Below, piece after piece: positions 33,729 through 44,094 of a DNA stretch of 64,000 nucleotides. Within the stretch, counting starts at the first letter, position 1; the number at the start of each line of letters is the position of its first letter. The stretch is from Deltaproteobacteria bacterium (GTDB lineage Bacteria; Desulfobacterota; GWC2-55-46). The stretch spans positions 124,001 to 188,000 of the forward strand of contig JAIOIE010000006.1 of assembly GCA_019912665.1 (NCBI GenBank), given 5' to 3'. The notes beneath the pieces are model-generated. The model did not search any database. It saw nothing but the letters and a program-made list of their open reading frames with translations, and was not told the origin of the DNA. A program made the position numbers and the translations under genes.

Positions 33729-34823
33729 ATGTCCAACAATATGCCGCTCCTAAAAAATGTCGAGGTAAGGAGGGTGAAAGAGAGCAGGCTCACCCCTGGT
33801 ATCCTCGAAAACCCGGTCTTCGGCACCGTTTTTTCCGACCACATGCTCTCGATGGACTTTAGAGACGGCATGTGGGGCCCCCCGGCTGTCGTGCCCTTCG
33901 GCAATATCGAGGTCTCGCCTGCCCTTACTACCCTCCACTACGGGCAGGCCATTTTCGAGGGGCTAAAGGCCTTCCGCGCCCCGAACGGCTCCATAAACAT
34001 ATTCAGGCCCGAGAAATACCACGAGAGGATGCTCCGCTCCTCGAAGAGGCTCTGCATACCCCCGGTCTCTTATCAGGACTTCCTCGCGGGCCTCCACGCG
34101 CTTATCAGGACCGACAGGGGGTGGGTCCCGCCGAAAAGGGGCTGCGCCCTCTACATAAGGCCCTTCATATTCGCTACAGACAACTACCTAGGCGTGAAGG
34201 TATCGGACACATACAAGTTCCTCATCATAACCTCGCCTGTGGGCGCGTACTATAAAGAGGGGATAAACCCGGTAAGGCTCACGACGCCCGGAGAGTATGT
34301 CCGGGCCGTGAGGGGCGGCCTCGGCGAGGCCAAGACCCCGGCGAACTACGCGGCAAGCCTTTTGCCTGCCGAGGAGGCCAAGAAAAAGGGTTTTACGCAG
34401 GTATTGTGGCTCGATGCCGTCGAGAAGAAATACATAGAAGAAGTCGGCACAATGAACATGTTCTTCCTTCTCGAAGACGAGCTCGTGACACCCGCACTCG
34501 GCGGCTCGGTCCTCGCGGGCGTGACCCGCGACTCGGTCATGACGATCGCGCGGGACTGGGGCCTGAAGGTGTCCGAGCGGAAGATCTCAATAGACGAGGT
34601 CTTTGCCGCCTCTGAAAAGGGGAGCCTTAAGGAGGCCTTCGGAACGGGCACGGCCGCTGTCATATCCCCGGTCGGAGAGATACACCACCAGGGCGCGTCC
34701 ATCACCATAAATCGCGGCGAAACCGGCCCGCTCGCGAAGAGGGTCTACGACCATATAACAGGCCTCCAGTACGGAGAGATAGAGGACAAGCGCGGGTGGA
34801 TATACTCCATCCCGGCGGAATAG
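33729..34823 (+). CDS. ilvE: Branched-chain amino acid aminotransferase (class IV, type II)
   Basis: 364 aa from ATG 33729 (AAGGG four to five bases upstream); a 22-codon longer frame from GTG 33663 is less likely. Last step of valine, leucine and isoleucine synthesis, PLP-dependent. Motifs: [25 protein letters not shown], the lysine-bearing [33 protein letters not shown] and [11 protein letters not shown]. It is the eukaryotic/BAT-like longer type rather than the 309-aa E. coli type. It is paired here with purine genes, away from the ilv-leu operon at 48803-60774. Confidence 0.95.
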   Translation: MSNNMPLLKNVEVRRVKESRLTPGILENPVFGTVFSDHMLSMDFRDGMWGPPAVVPFGNIEVSPALTTLHYGQAIFEGLKAFRAPNGSINIFRPEKYHERMLRSSKRLCIPPVSYQDFLAGLHALIRTDRGWVPPKRGCALYIRPFIFATDNYLGVKVSDTYKFLIITSPVGAYYKEGINPVRLTTPGEYVRAVRGGLGEAKTPANYAASLLPAEEAKKKGFTQVLWLDAVEKKYIEEVGTMNMFFLLEDELVTPALGGSVLAGVTRDSVMTIARDWGLKVSERKISIDEVFAASEKGSLKEAFGTGTAAVISPVGEIHHQGASITINRGETGPLAKRVYDHITGLQYGEIEDKRGWIYSIPAE

Positions 34824-34827
34824 GGAA

Positions 34828-37035
34828 ATGAGGATAACCGAAGAAGTAGTAAAGGAACACGGGCTCGCCCCGGACGAGTACCAGAGGATAGTGGCCTCCC
34901 TCGGGAGGGAGCCGAACCTCCTCGAACTCGGCATATTCTCGGTCATGTGGAGCGAGCATTGCTCCTACAAGTCGTCGAGGAAGCACCTCCGGGGCTTCCC
35001 GACAAAGGGCGAGTTCGTGCTACAGGGCCCGGGCGAGAACGCGGGGATAGTGGACATAGGCGACGGGCTCGCCGTGGCCTTCAAGATGGAGAGCCATAAC
35101 CACCCTTCTTTCATAGAGCCTTACCAGGGCGCGGCGACCGGGGTCGGCGGCATCTTGAGGGACATATTCACAATGGGCGCAAGGCCCGTTGCCTCTTTAA
35201 ACCTCCTTCGCTTCGGCGCCCCGGATAACCCGAGGACCAGGTTTCTTGTCGACGGGGTCGTCTCCGGCATAGCCGGGTACGGGAACTGTATCGGCGTCCC
35301 GACGGTCGGCGGAGAGGTGAGCTTCAACCCCTCGTATAACGGCAACTGCCTCGTGAACGTAATGACCGCCGGGGTCGTGAAGAAGGACCGGATATTCAGG
35401 GGCAAGGCCTCAGGGGCAGGTAACCCTGTCATGTACGTGGGGAGCAAAACCGGCCGCGACGGCATACACGGCGCGACAATGGCCTCTGACGTCTTCGGAG
35501 AGGGCGGCGAGGAGAGGAGGCCCACGGTCCAGGTCGGCGACCCGTTCGCCGAGAAGCTACTTCTTGAGGCCTGCCTCGAGCTGTTCAGGACGGATTACGT
35601 AGTCGGCATCCAGGACATGGGCGCGGCAGGGCTCACTTCGTCCAGCGTCGAGATGGCGTCCAGGGGAGGGGTCGGAATAGAGCTCGACATGGACAGGGTC
35701 CCCAGGCGCGAAGAGGGCATGACCCCGTACGAGATAATGCTCTCCGAGTCGCAGGAGAGGATGCTCATGGTCGTCCGGAAAGGCGTCGAGGACGAGGTAA
35801 AGAAGATCTTCAGCAAATGGGACCTCGACTGCGAGGTCATAGGCAGGGTCTTCGAAGGGAACGAAATAAGGATACTCGAAGGCGGGAAGGCCGTTGCCGA
35901 GATACCTGTCCCGCTTCTTACCGACGACGCCCCGGTTTATGACAGGCCCTCGAAGAAACCGGCATGGCAGGACGAGCTTAATTCGTTCGATGCATCGTCA
36001 ATCCCGGAGCCGGGCGATTATAATGCCATACTTTTTAAGCTCCTTTCATCGCTCAATATAACGAGCAAGCAGTGGATATACCGCCAGTTCGATCACATGG
36101 TGAGGACGGATACGGTCGTCCTGCCCGGGTCTGATTCTGCCGTAGTAAGGATTAAGGGGACGGACAAGGCCCTGGCCCTGACGGTCGACTGCAATTCCCG
36201 GTACTGCTACCTTGACCCGAGGGCAGGAGGGAGGCTCGCCGTAACCGAGGCCGCCCGTAACCTCGTCTCAAGCGGCGCGCAGCCCATGGCCCTTACCGAC
36301 TGCCTGAACTTCGGGAACCCCGAGAGGCCCGAAGTCATGTGGCAGATAAAGGAAGCCATAGAGGGCATAAAAGAGGCGTGCCTCGCGCTCGGCATACCTG
36401 TAGTAAGCGGGAACGTAAGCCTCTATAACGAGACCTCTGGGGTATCCGTGCATCCCACCCCGGCCATAGGCATGGTGGGGCTTATCGAAAAGGCCGCCTG
36501 CCACACGAGGCAGTGGTTCCTTGCTGACGGCGGCCTCATAGCGCTACTCGGCAATGAGGGGCCGGGCCTCGGCGGAAGCGAATACCTCTACGCTATCCAC
36601 GGCATGGAGAAAGGGGCGCCGCCGGAGCTGGACCTTGCCCTTGAGAAGGCGGTCCATGAGGCTTGTTTGAAGGGCATCAGGGCTGGTATAATATCCTCCG
36701 CGCACGACGTTTCGGACGGCGGGCTGGCCGTGGCACTGGCCGAGGCCTGCCTTAACCCGGACGGCGCGGTCGGCGCGGAGGTCGAGACAGGCGCCGGGGG
36801 CCTCAGGGCCGACGACGCGCTATTCGGCGAGTCCCAGTCGAGGATAGTCATAAGCCTCGCGGAGGACGACCTTAATGAAATGAAGGCCATTGCGGAAAAG
36901 GCCGGGGCCCCGTTCAAGGTGATAGGCAGGGTCGGCGGGACGTCCCTCAAAATAGGAAGATTCATCGATATAGGCCTGGACAGGGTCAGGGACGCCTGGT
37001 CCGGCGCGTTTGAAAAATTCATGGATTCCAAGTAA
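34828..37035 (+). CDS. purL: Phosphoribosylformylglycinamidine synthase subunit PurL
   Basis: 735 aa, the short PurL type that works with separate PurS and PurQ (neither in this window). Converts FGAR to FGAM in purine synthesis. Motifs: the [17 protein letters not shown] histidine region, [52 protein letters not shown], and in the second half [24 protein letters not shown] and LFGESQSR. Starts four bases after ilvE; purF follows 15 bases after its stop. Confidence 0.98.
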   Translation: MRITEEVVKEHGLAPDEYQRIVASLGREPNLLELGIFSVMWSEHCSYKSSRKHLRGFPTKGEFVLQGPGENAGIVDIGDGLAVAFKMESHNHPSFIEPYQGAATGVGGILRDIFTMGARPVASLNLLRFGAPDNPRTRFLVDGVVSGIAGYGNCIGVPTVGGEVSFNPSYNGNCLVNVMTAGVVKKDRIFRGKASGAGNPVMYVGSKTGRDGIHGATMASDVFGEGGEERRPTVQVGDPFAEKLLLEACLELFRTDYVVGIQDMGAAGLTSSSVEMASRGGVGIELDMDRVPRREEGMTPYEIMLSESQERMLMVVRKGVEDEVKKIFSKWDLDCEVIGRVFEGNEIRILEGGKAVAEIPVPLLTDDAPVYDRPSKKPAWQDELNSFDASSIPEPGDYNAILFKLLSSLNITSKQWIYRQFDHMVRTDTVVLPGSDSAVVRIKGTDKALALTVDCNSRYCYLDPRAGGRLAVTEAARNLVSSGAQPMALTDCLNFGNPERPEVMWQIKEAIEGIKEACLALGIPVVSGNVSLYNETSGVSVHPTPAIGMVGLIEKAACHTRQWFLADGGLIALLGNEGPGLGGSEYLYAIHGMEKGAPPELDLALEKAVHEACLKGIRAGIISSAHDVSDGGLAVALAEACLNPDGAVGAEVETGAGGLRADDALFGESQSRIVISLAEDDLNEMKAIAEKAGAPFKVIGRVGGTSLKIGRFIDIGLDRVRDAWSGAFEKFMDSK

Positions 37036-37050
37036 GGTTCAGGTTTCTCG

Positions 37051-38457
37051 ATGGGCCCTTTCAGAAAAGACAGGTTCAATGACGAGTGCGGGGTCTTCGG
37101 CATCTACGGCCACCCTGAGGCCGCCAACCTCGCATATCTCGGGCTTTATTCGCTCCAGCACAGGGGACAGGAGAGCTCCGGCATAGCCTCGACCGACGGC
37201 GAGCGGATATATTCGCACAAGGGCATGGGCCTCGTGGCCGACGTCTTTACCAGCGAGGACATCGAGCGCCTCCACGGCAGCGCGGCCATAGGGCACGTCC
37301 GGTACTCGACAACCGGAGAGTCCCATATAAGGAACGCGCAGCCCTTTGTGGTCGAGTATTCGAGGGGCGGAATAGCGGTCGCCCACAACGGCAACATCGT
37401 AAACGCGCAGATACTCAGGGCCGAGTTCGAGGCCTACGGCTCGATCTTCCAGTCATCGATGGACACCGAGATAATCGTCCATCTACTGGCCTCGAGCAAG
37501 GAGAACTCGCTCGTAGACAGGATTACCGCCTCGCTCCGGAGGGTGCTAGGCTCGTACTCGCTCCTTTTCCTCACGGAAAAAGTCATGATAGCGGCCAGGG
37601 ACCCGCACGGCTTCCGGCCCCTTTCGCTCGGGAGGCTCAAGGGCGCGTGGGTCGTGGCATCCGAGACCTGCGCCTTCGACCTCATAGAGGCCGAGTATGT
37701 CCGGGAAATAGAACCCGGCGAAATAGTCGTGATCGATGGCAGCGGCATAGCATCATATAAGCCTTTCCCGGCGGTCAAGTATACCCCTTGCGTCTTCGAG
37801 TTCATCTATTTCGCCAGGCCCGACTCCAGGATATTCGGGGCCAACGTGCACGCCGTGAGGAAAAAACTCGGCGCCAGGCTCGCAATGGAGCATCCGGTAG
37901 AGGCCGACGTGGTCGTCCCGGTTCCGGATTCCGGCGTCCCGGCGGCAATAGGGTATGCGGAGGCTTCGGGCATCCCTTTTGACAAGGGCATCGTGAGGAA
38001 CCATTACGTGGGCCGCACCTTCATAGAGCCCAAGGACTCGATACGCCACTTCGGGGTGAAGATAAAGCTCAACGCAATAAGCGACATAATAAGCGGCAAG
38101 AGGGTGGTCGTCATAGACGACTCGATCGTCCGCGGCACCACGAGCAGGAAGATAATAAAGATGATAAGGGCCGCAGGCGCGAAAGAGGTCCACATGAGGA
38201 TAAGCTCGCCGCCGACCATATGCCCCTGCTACTACGGCATAGACACGCCTAGGAGGGAAGAGCTCATCGCCGCGGTCCAGGGCGTGGAGGAGATAAACCG
38301 ATATATAACGTCCGATACCCTGGGATACCTTAGCGTCGAGGGCCTGTACCAGGCCGTACGCGAGGCGGGCGGAAGCTTCTGCGACGCATGCTTCACAGGC
38401 AGATACCCGGTTGACGTCCTGAGCGCCCAGGCGCCGCAGCTTGCGCTCTTCAAGTGA
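37051..38457 (+). CDS. purF: Amidophosphoribosyltransferase PurF
   Basis: 468 aa. First committed step of purine synthesis (PRPP plus glutamine to phosphoribosylamine). A 12-residue propeptide precedes the catalytic Cys13 in [16 protein letters not shown], so the enzyme is probably processed. Glutaminase motifs [17 protein letters not shown] and [13 protein letters not shown]-binding [14 protein letters not shown]. Cysteines in [23 protein letters not shown] and FCDACFTG match the 4Fe-4S ligands of the Bacillus-type enzyme, suggesting an oxygen-sensitive form. Confidence 0.98.
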   Translation: MGPFRKDRFNDECGVFGIYGHPEAANLAYLGLYSLQHRGQESSGIASTDGERIYSHKGMGLVADVFTSEDIERLHGSAAIGHVRYSTTGESHIRNAQPFVVEYSRGGIAVAHNGNIVNAQILRAEFEAYGSIFQSSMDTEIIVHLLASSKENSLVDRITASLRRVLGSYSLLFLTEKVMIAARDPHGFRPLSLGRLKGAWVVASETCAFDLIEAEYVREIEPGEIVVIDGSGIASYKPFPAVKYTPCVFEFIYFARPDSRIFGANVHAVRKKLGARLAMEHPVEADVVVPVPDSGVPAAIGYAEASGIPFDKGIVRNHYVGRTFIEPKDSIRHFGVKIKLNAISDIISGKRVVVIDDSIVRGTTSRKIIKMIRAAGAKEVHMRISSPPTICPCYYGIDTPRREELIAAVQGVEEINRYITSDTLGYLSVEGLYQAVREAGGSFCDACFTGRYPVDVLSAQAPQLALFK

Positions 38458-38560
38458 CCGCTTTAGACTGGCGTTTGGTTTTTTTCCATTTGGAAAGGGA
38501 GATCTTTTTTTGTTTGACGCCCTCGATAGAGGACGGAAATAGGAAGGAGGCAGGAGAGAG

Positions 38561-39412
38561 ATGAAGAAATTCAGGAATCTCGCCGTTACACTTGTTCTGG
38601 CCCTTATGATGGCAGGCTCCGGCGCATTGGCACAGGACCCCATGAACATGAAAGATGATGACCTCGGCATCGACGACCATCTGCGGCACGAAAAACCGGC
38701 GGAGAAGGTCGTCACGAAAGAGGACGTAGAGCCCCTTATCGAGATGGTGTACGTAAAAGGCGGCTGCTTCGAGATGGGTGACTTCGTCGGGAACGGCGAT
38801 GAGGACGAGAGGCCTGTCCACGAGGTCTGCGTAGACGATTATTACCTGGCGGAGACCGAGGTGACCCAGCAGCTCTTCGAGCTGGTGATGGGGTTTTCGC
38901 CGATAAAAAAATACAACATGCTCATGGCCGTTGACCCTCAGGCCCCTGTCGTCTACGTCAGCTTTTCGGCAGTGCAGGAATTTATAAAGAAGCTCAATGA
39001 CCTGGTCGGCGGCTATTACCGCCTCCCGACCGAGGCGGAGTGGGAGTATGCCGCGAGGGAGCGCGGAAAGAAGATGGTCTGGTCAGGGACCGAGAACGAG
39101 GCGGAACTCGGCGACTACGCCCTCTTCAGCGATAACAGCGACAAGATAGGCCCGGTCAAGTCCAAGAAACCCAACGCGCTCGGGCTCTACGGCATGTCCG
39201 GTAACGCGACCGAGTGGACCGAAGACTACTTCGATTTCGATTACTACCAGGTGAGCCCCAGTAAAGACGTCTACGGACCGGAGCACGGGCTCTGGCGCGT
39301 GGCGAGGGGAGGCTCCTATATGGATGCGCCCTATAAGCTCCGTACGACCTACAGGTACGGCCTCGAGCACAGTAGCAGGCTCATAAACCTCGGCGTCAGG
39401 CTAGCGGAATAG
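38561..39412 (+). CDS. Exported FGE/SUMF1-fold protein (catalytic cysteines absent)
   Basis: 283 aa with signal peptide (about 1-24, ending ALAQD). The body is the formylglycine-generating-enzyme-like fold: VYVKGGCFEMGD, DERPVHEVCVDDYYLAETEVT, YRLPTEAEWEYAARERG, ALGLYGMSGNATEWTEDYFD and VARGGSYMD. In true FGE two cysteines near the C-terminus catalyse the reaction; here that region (RTTYRYGLEHSSRLINLGVRLAE, given in part) has none, so sulfatase activation is unlikely. It is probably an envelope ligand-binding or structural protein. RBS AAGGAGG upstream. Pairs with the lipoprotein gene eight bases downstream. Confidence 0.9.
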   Translation: MKKFRNLAVTLVLALMMAGSGALAQDPMNMKDDDLGIDDHLRHEKPAEKVVTKEDVEPLIEMVYVKGGCFEMGDFVGNGDEDERPVHEVCVDDYYLAETEVTQQLFELVMGFSPIKKYNMLMAVDPQAPVVYVSFSAVQEFIKKLNDLVGGYYRLPTEAEWEYAARERGKKMVWSGTENEAELGDYALFSDNSDKIGPVKSKKPNALGLYGMSGNATEWTEDYFDFDYYQVSPSKDVYGPEHGLWRVARGGSYMDAPYKLRTTYRYGLEHSSRLINLGVRLAE

Positions 39413-39420
39413 GCGGAGGG

Positions 39421-40071
39421 ATGCTTACGCTTACGCGAATCGTCAATACGGGAATAACCATGCCTGGGGGCAGGGCCCTTTTAACGGGCCTTTTCCTCCT
39501 GGCCTTGACCCTCCTTTTCCAGGGATGCGCAAAGGGGCCGGCCCCTGAGCCGCCCTACCACAAGGTCCTGGACCGCTGGTCCGGAGGCGTCAGGGTGCAC
39601 GAGATGCTCGAAGCCAGGCTCTACCTGAACGCCACCTATAAAAGCGAGGGGTTCAGGAGGGCTTATATAAGGAAGTACAGCGAAAGCTACGCGCTCGGCC
39701 CGGAGCGCGAGGAGGCGCTCCTCACCCGGGAGCTTGAACAGGCCGAAAAGTATAATGAGATCTTTTTTACCGCATATACCCCGGATGCGGCCCTGAACGA
39801 CTTCGACCGAAAGGATTCGGTCTGGCAGGTCTATCTCGAGGACGGGAGCGGCAACCGGACCAGGCCCATTTCCATTTCCAGGGTCGAGGGCACCGAGGCT
39901 TTCATAAGGGAGTTCTTCCCCTATTTCGACCTCTGGAGCAGGGCTTACCTAGTGCAATTCCCGAAGTTTTCCGAGGAAGGCACGGAGCTGCCCGGCCCAG
40001 ATGGCGTTTTGAAGCTCGTGGTGACCGGTGTTATGGGCAGGGGCGAGATAGGCTGGCGGACGGGGGAATAG
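39421..40071 (+). CDS. Hypothetical lipoprotein
   Basis: 216 aa; I do not recognise the family. A hydrophobic segment ends in the lipobox LLFQGC (Cys about 36), and the mature part is hydrophilic with a pattern YIRKYSESYALGPEREEALLTRELEQAEKY and a FFTAYTPDAALNDFDRKDSVWQVYL stretch (cut here to short motifs). The start is uncertain: ATG 39421 has GGAGG only one or two bases upstream, while ATG 39460 gives a compact signal (MPGGRALLTGLFLLALTLLF). It is almost certainly cotranscribed with the FGE-fold gene; both appear exported. Confidence 0.75.
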   Translation: MLTLTRIVNTGITMPGGRALLTGLFLLALTLLFQGCAKGPAPEPPYHKVLDRWSGGVRVHEMLEARLYLNATYKSEGFRRAYIRKYSESYALGPEREEALLTRELEQAEKYNEIFFTAYTPDAALNDFDRKDSVWQVYLEDGSGNRTRPISISRVEGTEAFIREFFPYFDLWSRAYLVQFPKFSEEGTELPGPDGVLKLVVTGVMGRGEIGWRTGE

Positions 40072-40360
40072 CGGCCGTCAGTTAACGAAACGGGTTTTTA
40101 AAGCCCTCTTCCTTCCGGAGATAACCATTATTTCCCTCGCGTCGTATCGCATTTAATTTCAACAATTCTTATGGTTTTCGCCGCTTATTTCTGTCCTCAA
40201 ACGGCATGCGGCAGCCTTTTTCTTCTTGCAACAACCGCTTTATTGTGCTAAATATCTTCGATTAACTACGCACGCGGATCTCTAAGACCGGCGGTGCCCG
40301 TCCAGGGTTCCGGTCCCATGCGCCGCGGAGGAAAAAAACCAAAATGGAGGAGAATCGCAA
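40072..40360. promoter_or_regulatory. Leader/promoter region of the rpsB-tsf operon
   Basis: 289 bp without a gene, more AT-rich than its surroundings (about 40081-40270). A weak promoter candidate is TTGCAA (40226-40231) with TAAATA (40249-40254) at 17 bp. The usual rpsB leader autoregulation by S2 could act here but I cannot identify its structure. A strong RBS, TGGAGGAG, lies at about 40345-40352 before rpsB. Confidence 0.4.
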
Positions 40361-41161
40361 ATGGCTTATCTTTCAATGAAGCAGCTTCTTGAATCCGGCG
40401 TCCACTTCGGGCACCAGACCAAGAGATGGAACCCCAAGATGAAAACTTACATCTACGGGGCCAGGAACGGCATCTACATCATCGACCTTCAGCAGACCGT
40501 CAAGCTCTTCAAGGAAGCATACGACTACATCAGGAACACCGCGTCCAAGGGCGGCAGGGTCCTCTTTGTCGGCACCAAGAAGCAGGCCCAGAACGCGATA
40601 CAGGAAGAAGCCGCAAGGGCCGGGATGGGGTTCATAAACAACAGGTGGATAGGCGGGTTCCTCACCAACTTCGCCACCGTCAAGAAGTCGATAAACAGAT
40701 TGAAGGAGCTCGACACCCTCGAGACCAACCCGGACTTCGCCTCGGCCACGAAAAAGGAGCTCCTCCTCCTCAGAAGGGAGAGGGAAAGGCTCGAGAAATA
40801 CCTGGGCGGCGTTAAGAACCTCGACAAGGTCCCCGACGTCCTTTTCATAATCGACTCCAAGAAGGAGTCCATCGCCATAAAAGAGGCCAACCGGCTGGGC
40901 ATCAAGGTCGTTGCCATTGTGGACACGAACTGCGACCCGGACGAGGTCGACTACGTAATACCCGGGAATGACGACGCCATAAGGGCCATAAAGCTCTTCT
41001 CGGCATCCATGGCGGACGCTTGCCTCGAAGGCAAGGCCGCATACGAGGAAGCGCTCCAGGCAAAGGCCGACAAGAAGGCTGTAAAGGCCGAAGCGGGGGC
41101 TGAGGCGCCTCTGCCGGCCCCCGGGGCCGGAGCGGCCGCCGAGGGAACGGCCCAGGGCTGA
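40361..41161 (+). CDS. rpsB: 30S ribosomal protein S2
   Basis: 266 aa. Signature motifs: [61 protein letters not shown] and [24 protein letters not shown]. The C-terminal tail (about 230-266) is Ala/Pro/Gly-rich and not part of the conserved fold. Starts the classical rpsB-tsf-pyrH-frr cluster; tsf follows after 35 bp. Confidence 0.99.
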   Translation: MAYLSMKQLLESGVHFGHQTKRWNPKMKTYIYGARNGIYIIDLQQTVKLFKEAYDYIRNTASKGGRVLFVGTKKQAQNAIQEEAARAGMGFINNRWIGGFLTNFATVKKSINRLKELDTLETNPDFASATKKELLLLRRERERLEKYLGGVKNLDKVPDVLFIIDSKKESIAIKEANRLGIKVVAIVDTNCDPDEVDYVIPGNDDAIRAIKLFSASMADACLEGKAAYEEALQAKADKKAVKAEAGAEAPLPAPGAGAAAEGTAQG

Positions 41162-41196
41162 ACCGGATAGAATAATATCAGGGGGTTTTTCGGATA

Positions 41197-41844
41197 ATGG
41201 AGATTTCCGCGGGAGCAGTAAAGGAATTGAGGGAAAAGACCGGGGCCGGTTTCATGGACTGCAAGAAGGCCCTTGCCGAGACCAAGGGAGACGTGGCGGC
41301 CGCGGTCGAGTTTCTCCGCAAGAAGGGCCTCGCCGCAGCCGAGAAGAAGGCGGCCAGGGCCGCGACAGAGGGCATAATAGGGAGCTATATTCACGGCGGA
41401 GGCAAGGTGGGGGTACTCGTGGAGGTTAACTGCGAAACCGATTTCGTAGCCAAGACGGACGGCTTCAGCGCCCTGGTCCGCGAGATCGCGCTCCATATAG
41501 CGGCTATGAGCCCGTTATACGTGAACAGGAAGGAAGTCCCGGCCGAGGTCATAGAGGGCGAAAGGCGGATATACGAGGCCCAGGCAAAGGAATCCGGCAA
41601 GCCCGACCATGTGGTAGCCAAAATGGTGGACGGGAAGATAGAAAAGTTCCTGAAGGAGACCTGCCTTCTTGAGCAGCCTTTCGTGAAGGAGCCCGAGAAG
41701 ACGATCGAGCAGGTCATTATCGAGAACATAGCGAAGCTCGGCGAGAACATCTCGATAAGAAGGTTCGCCAGGTTCAAGGTCGGCGAGGGGCTCGAGAAGA
41801 AACAGTCCGATTTCGCCGCCGAGGTGGCGGCCGCGCAGAAGTAA
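41197..41844 (+). CDS. tsf: Translation elongation factor Ts
   Basis: 215 aa, the short one-and-a-half-domain form. N-terminal [19 protein letters not shown] is the family signature; [18 protein letters not shown] forms the EF-Tu interaction region. Exchanges GDP for GTP on EF-Tu. Followed immediately by an intrinsic terminator, which would uncouple it from pyrH. Confidence 0.98.
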   Translation: MEISAGAVKELREKTGAGFMDCKKALAETKGDVAAAVEFLRKKGLAAAEKKAARAATEGIIGSYIHGGGKVGVLVEVNCETDFVAKTDGFSALVREIALHIAAMSPLYVNRKEVPAEVIEGERRIYEAQAKESGKPDHVVAKMVDGKIEKFLKETCLLEQPFVKEPEKTIEQVIIENIAKLGENISIRRFARFKVGEGLEKKQSDFAAEVAAAQK

Positions 41845-41850
41845 TGACCG

Positions 41851-41885
41851 AGAGCGGGAGGGTCCCGGCCCCCCGCTCTTTTTTG
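41851..41885 (+). terminator. Intrinsic terminator after tsf
   Basis: AGAGCGGG (41851-41858) pairs with CCCGCTCT (41872-41879), followed by a T-run (41879-41884). The right arm region GGCCCCCCGCTCTT (41867-41880) recurs exactly at 53787-53800 after ilvC. Confidence 0.88.
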
Positions 41886-41925
41886 CATATCTCACCTTCA
41901 GGCCGACGGCCTACCCGTGCGTGAC

Positions 41926-42639
41926 ATGCCAGAATACAAATACAGCAGAATACTTTTGAAGCTCTCGGGCGAGGCCCTCATGGGCAGCAAGGAGTTCGGG
42001 GTAGATACATCCGTCATAAACTCCATAGCCCAGGAGATTAAGGATGTGCATAATCTCGGGATCCAGGTGGCGGTGGTCATCGGGGGCGGCAATATCTTCA
42101 GGGGAGTGTCCGCGAGCGCCAAAGGCATGGACAGGGCGACAGCCGACTATGTCGGCATGCTCGCCACAGTCATAAACTCCCTCATGCTCCAGGATGCGCT
42201 TGAGAAGAACGGCGTCTTCACCCGCGTCATATCGGCCATAGAGATGAAAGAGCTCGCCGAGCCCTACATACGGAGGCGCGCGGTGCGCCACCTTGAAAAG
42301 GGCAGGGTCATAATCTTCGCTGCCGGCACGGGAAACCCTTACTTTACGACCGACACGGCTGCTTCGCTCCGGGCCATGGAGATACACGCGGACGTTATCC
42401 TCAAGGGGACGAAGGTGGACGGCGTCTACGACAAGGACCCGATGAAGGAGACGGACGCGGTCAAATACGATACCCTCAAGTTCATAGATGTACTCAAGGA
42501 CGGCTTGAAGGTCATGGACTCGACGGCCATTTCCCTCTGCATGGACAATAGCCTGCCGATAATCGTCTTCAGCATAAAGGAGTCCGGGAATCTCGTAAAG
42601 ATAGTGAAGGGCGAGCGGATCGGCACCCTCGTTTCCTGA
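41926..42639 (+). CDS. pyrH: Uridylate kinase
   Basis: 237 aa from ATG 41926 (GTG 41917, in frame, is the alternative; no clear RBS for either). Phosphorylates UMP. Motifs: [48 protein letters not shown] and [10 protein letters not shown], all typical of hexameric bacterial UMP kinase. It sits behind the tsf terminator, so its transcription depends on readthrough or an unseen promoter in 41885-41925. Confidence 0.98.
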   Translation: MPEYKYSRILLKLSGEALMGSKEFGVDTSVINSIAQEIKDVHNLGIQVAVVIGGGNIFRGVSASAKGMDRATADYVGMLATVINSLMLQDALEKNGVFTRVISAIEMKELAEPYIRRRAVRHLEKGRVIIFAAGTGNPYFTTDTAASLRAMEIHADVILKGTKVDGVYDKDPMKETDAVKYDTLKFIDVLKDGLKVMDSTAISLCMDNSLPIIVFSIKESGNLVKIVKGERIGTLVS

Positions 42640-42710
42640 AGAGGGCCCGGAGCTCTGCCGTGCCGCTCACGCGGAAAAAGATGCGTAATCCCGATTGAAC
42701 GGAGCAGGAG

Positions 42711-43268
42711 ATGAAGGAAGAGATATTTTCCGATTTAAGGAAACGGACGGACAAGGCCCTCGAGGCGCTCACGCACGAGCTCGGAGGGCTCCGCACCGGG
42801 CGCGCCTCGCTTGCGATACTCGACCATGTGAAGGTCGATTATTACGGCACGCCCACGCCGATAAAGCAGATAGCGACCCTCTCTGTCCCCGAGAGCAGGA
42901 CCATAACCATTCAGCCGTGGGATATCTCGCAGCTGCACGCGATAGAGAAGGCCATAATGACCTCTGACCTAGGGCTTACGCCTTCGAGCGACGGCAAGCT
43001 CATAAGGATAAATATCCCCCCTCTTACGGAGGAGAGGAGGAAGGACCTCGTAAAGCTCGCAAGGAAGTACGCCGAGGAGTGCAAGATAGCCGTGCGGAAC
43101 GTGAGGAGGGACGCCAACGAAGGCCTCAAAAAGCTGGAGAAGGACAAGGCCATCTCGGAAGACGACCTTAAGAAGCTCCAGAAGGAAGTGCAGGACGTGA
43201 CCGACAGGCAGATACACAGGATAGACGAGATGGTCGTCCAGAAAGAGGCCGAGATAATGGAGGTATAG
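42711..43268 (+). CDS. frr: Ribosome recycling factor
   Basis: 185 aa, usual length. [28 protein letters not shown] (trimmed to signature RTGRAS and YYGTPTPI), [13 protein letters not shown] and [18 protein letters not shown] are diagnostic. Splits ribosomes after termination together with EF-G. RBS GGAGCAGGAG directly upstream of ATG 42711. Confidence 0.99.
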   Translation: MKEEIFSDLRKRTDKALEALTHELGGLRTGRASLAILDHVKVDYYGTPTPIKQIATLSVPESRTITIQPWDISQLHAIEKAIMTSDLGLTPSSDGKLIRINIPPLTEERRKDLVKLARKYAEECKIAVRNVRRDANEGLKKLEKDKAISEDDLKKLQKEVQDVTDRQIHRIDEMVVQKEAEIMEV

Positions 43269-43326
43269 CCATCCTCCCGCCGGCAGGCTTTTCGACCCCA
43301 CTTGAAAGAAGGCTTCGCATTTCCCG

Positions 43327-44076
43327 ATGAGCGATATTTCCAGGGACAATCTCCCCAGGCACATAGCCGTGATCATGGACGGCAACGGAAGGTGGGCGCG
43401 TAAGAGGCTCCTCAACAGGATAAACGGCCACCGGAAGGGCGTGGAGGCCGCCAGGGAGACGGTCCGCCACTGCAGGGAGATGGGCGTCGGTTACCTTACC
43501 CTGTACACCTTCTCGAAGGAGAACTGGAACAGGCCCGCCCGCGAAGTCCAGATGCTCATGAAGTTCCTCGAAACCCACTTGAAGGGCGAGAAGAAGAGCC
43601 TCATGGAGAACAATATCCGTTTCAGGGCCATAGGCTGCATCGAGGACCTCCCGGCCGGGGTTAGGGCGGTGATATCCGACCTGGAGGAGAATACGAAAAA
43701 GAATACCGGCATGGGCCTCCAGCTCGCCTTGAGCTACAGCGGACGGGAAGAGATAACCCGGGCCGCAAGGAACATAGCAAGGCAGGTCTCCGAGGGAAGG
43801 CTCATGCCCTCGGAGATAACCGACGAGACTGTCCAGTCGAACCTGTATACGGCAGGCATCCCTGACCCTGACCTCCTCATAAGGACGAGCGGCGAGATGA
43901 GGATATCCAACTTCCTCCTCTGGCAGCTCGCGTACACCGAGATATACATTTCAGACGTGCTCTGGCCCGATTTCACGAAAGAGCACCTGGAGGCCGCAAT
44001 AAGGAATTACCAGAAGCGGGAGCGCAGGTTCGGCCTGGTGAAGGAAAAGGAAGTTGGCGCGGCCGCCAGAAGGTAG
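43327..44076 (+). CDS. uppS: Undecaprenyl diphosphate synthase
   Basis: 249 aa. Catalytic Asp in HIAVIMDGNGRWARKR; further motifs GHRKGVEAARETVRHC, LTLYTFSKENWNRP, ALSYSGREEI, DLLIRTSGEMRISNFLLWQ. Extends farnesyl diphosphate with isoprene units to make the C55 carrier lipid for peptidoglycan and O-polysaccharide. Precedes cdsA and dxr in a common order. Confidence 0.98.
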   Translation: MSDISRDNLPRHIAVIMDGNGRWARKRLLNRINGHRKGVEAARETVRHCREMGVGYLTLYTFSKENWNRPAREVQMLMKFLETHLKGEKKSLMENNIRFRAIGCIEDLPAGVRAVISDLEENTKKNTGMGLQLALSYSGREEITRAARNIARQVSEGRLMPSEITDETVQSNLYTAGIPDPDLLIRTSGEMRISNFLLWQLAYTEIYISDVLWPDFTKEHLEAAIRNYQKRERRFGLVKEKEVGAAARR

Positions 44077-44094
44077 CCAGGCGCGATTTTCTGA

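Noticed and set aside
38561-39412. True formylglycine-generating enzyme (sulfatase activator)
   Set aside because: The catalytic cysteine pair expected near the C-terminus is missing and no sulfatase gene is nearby.
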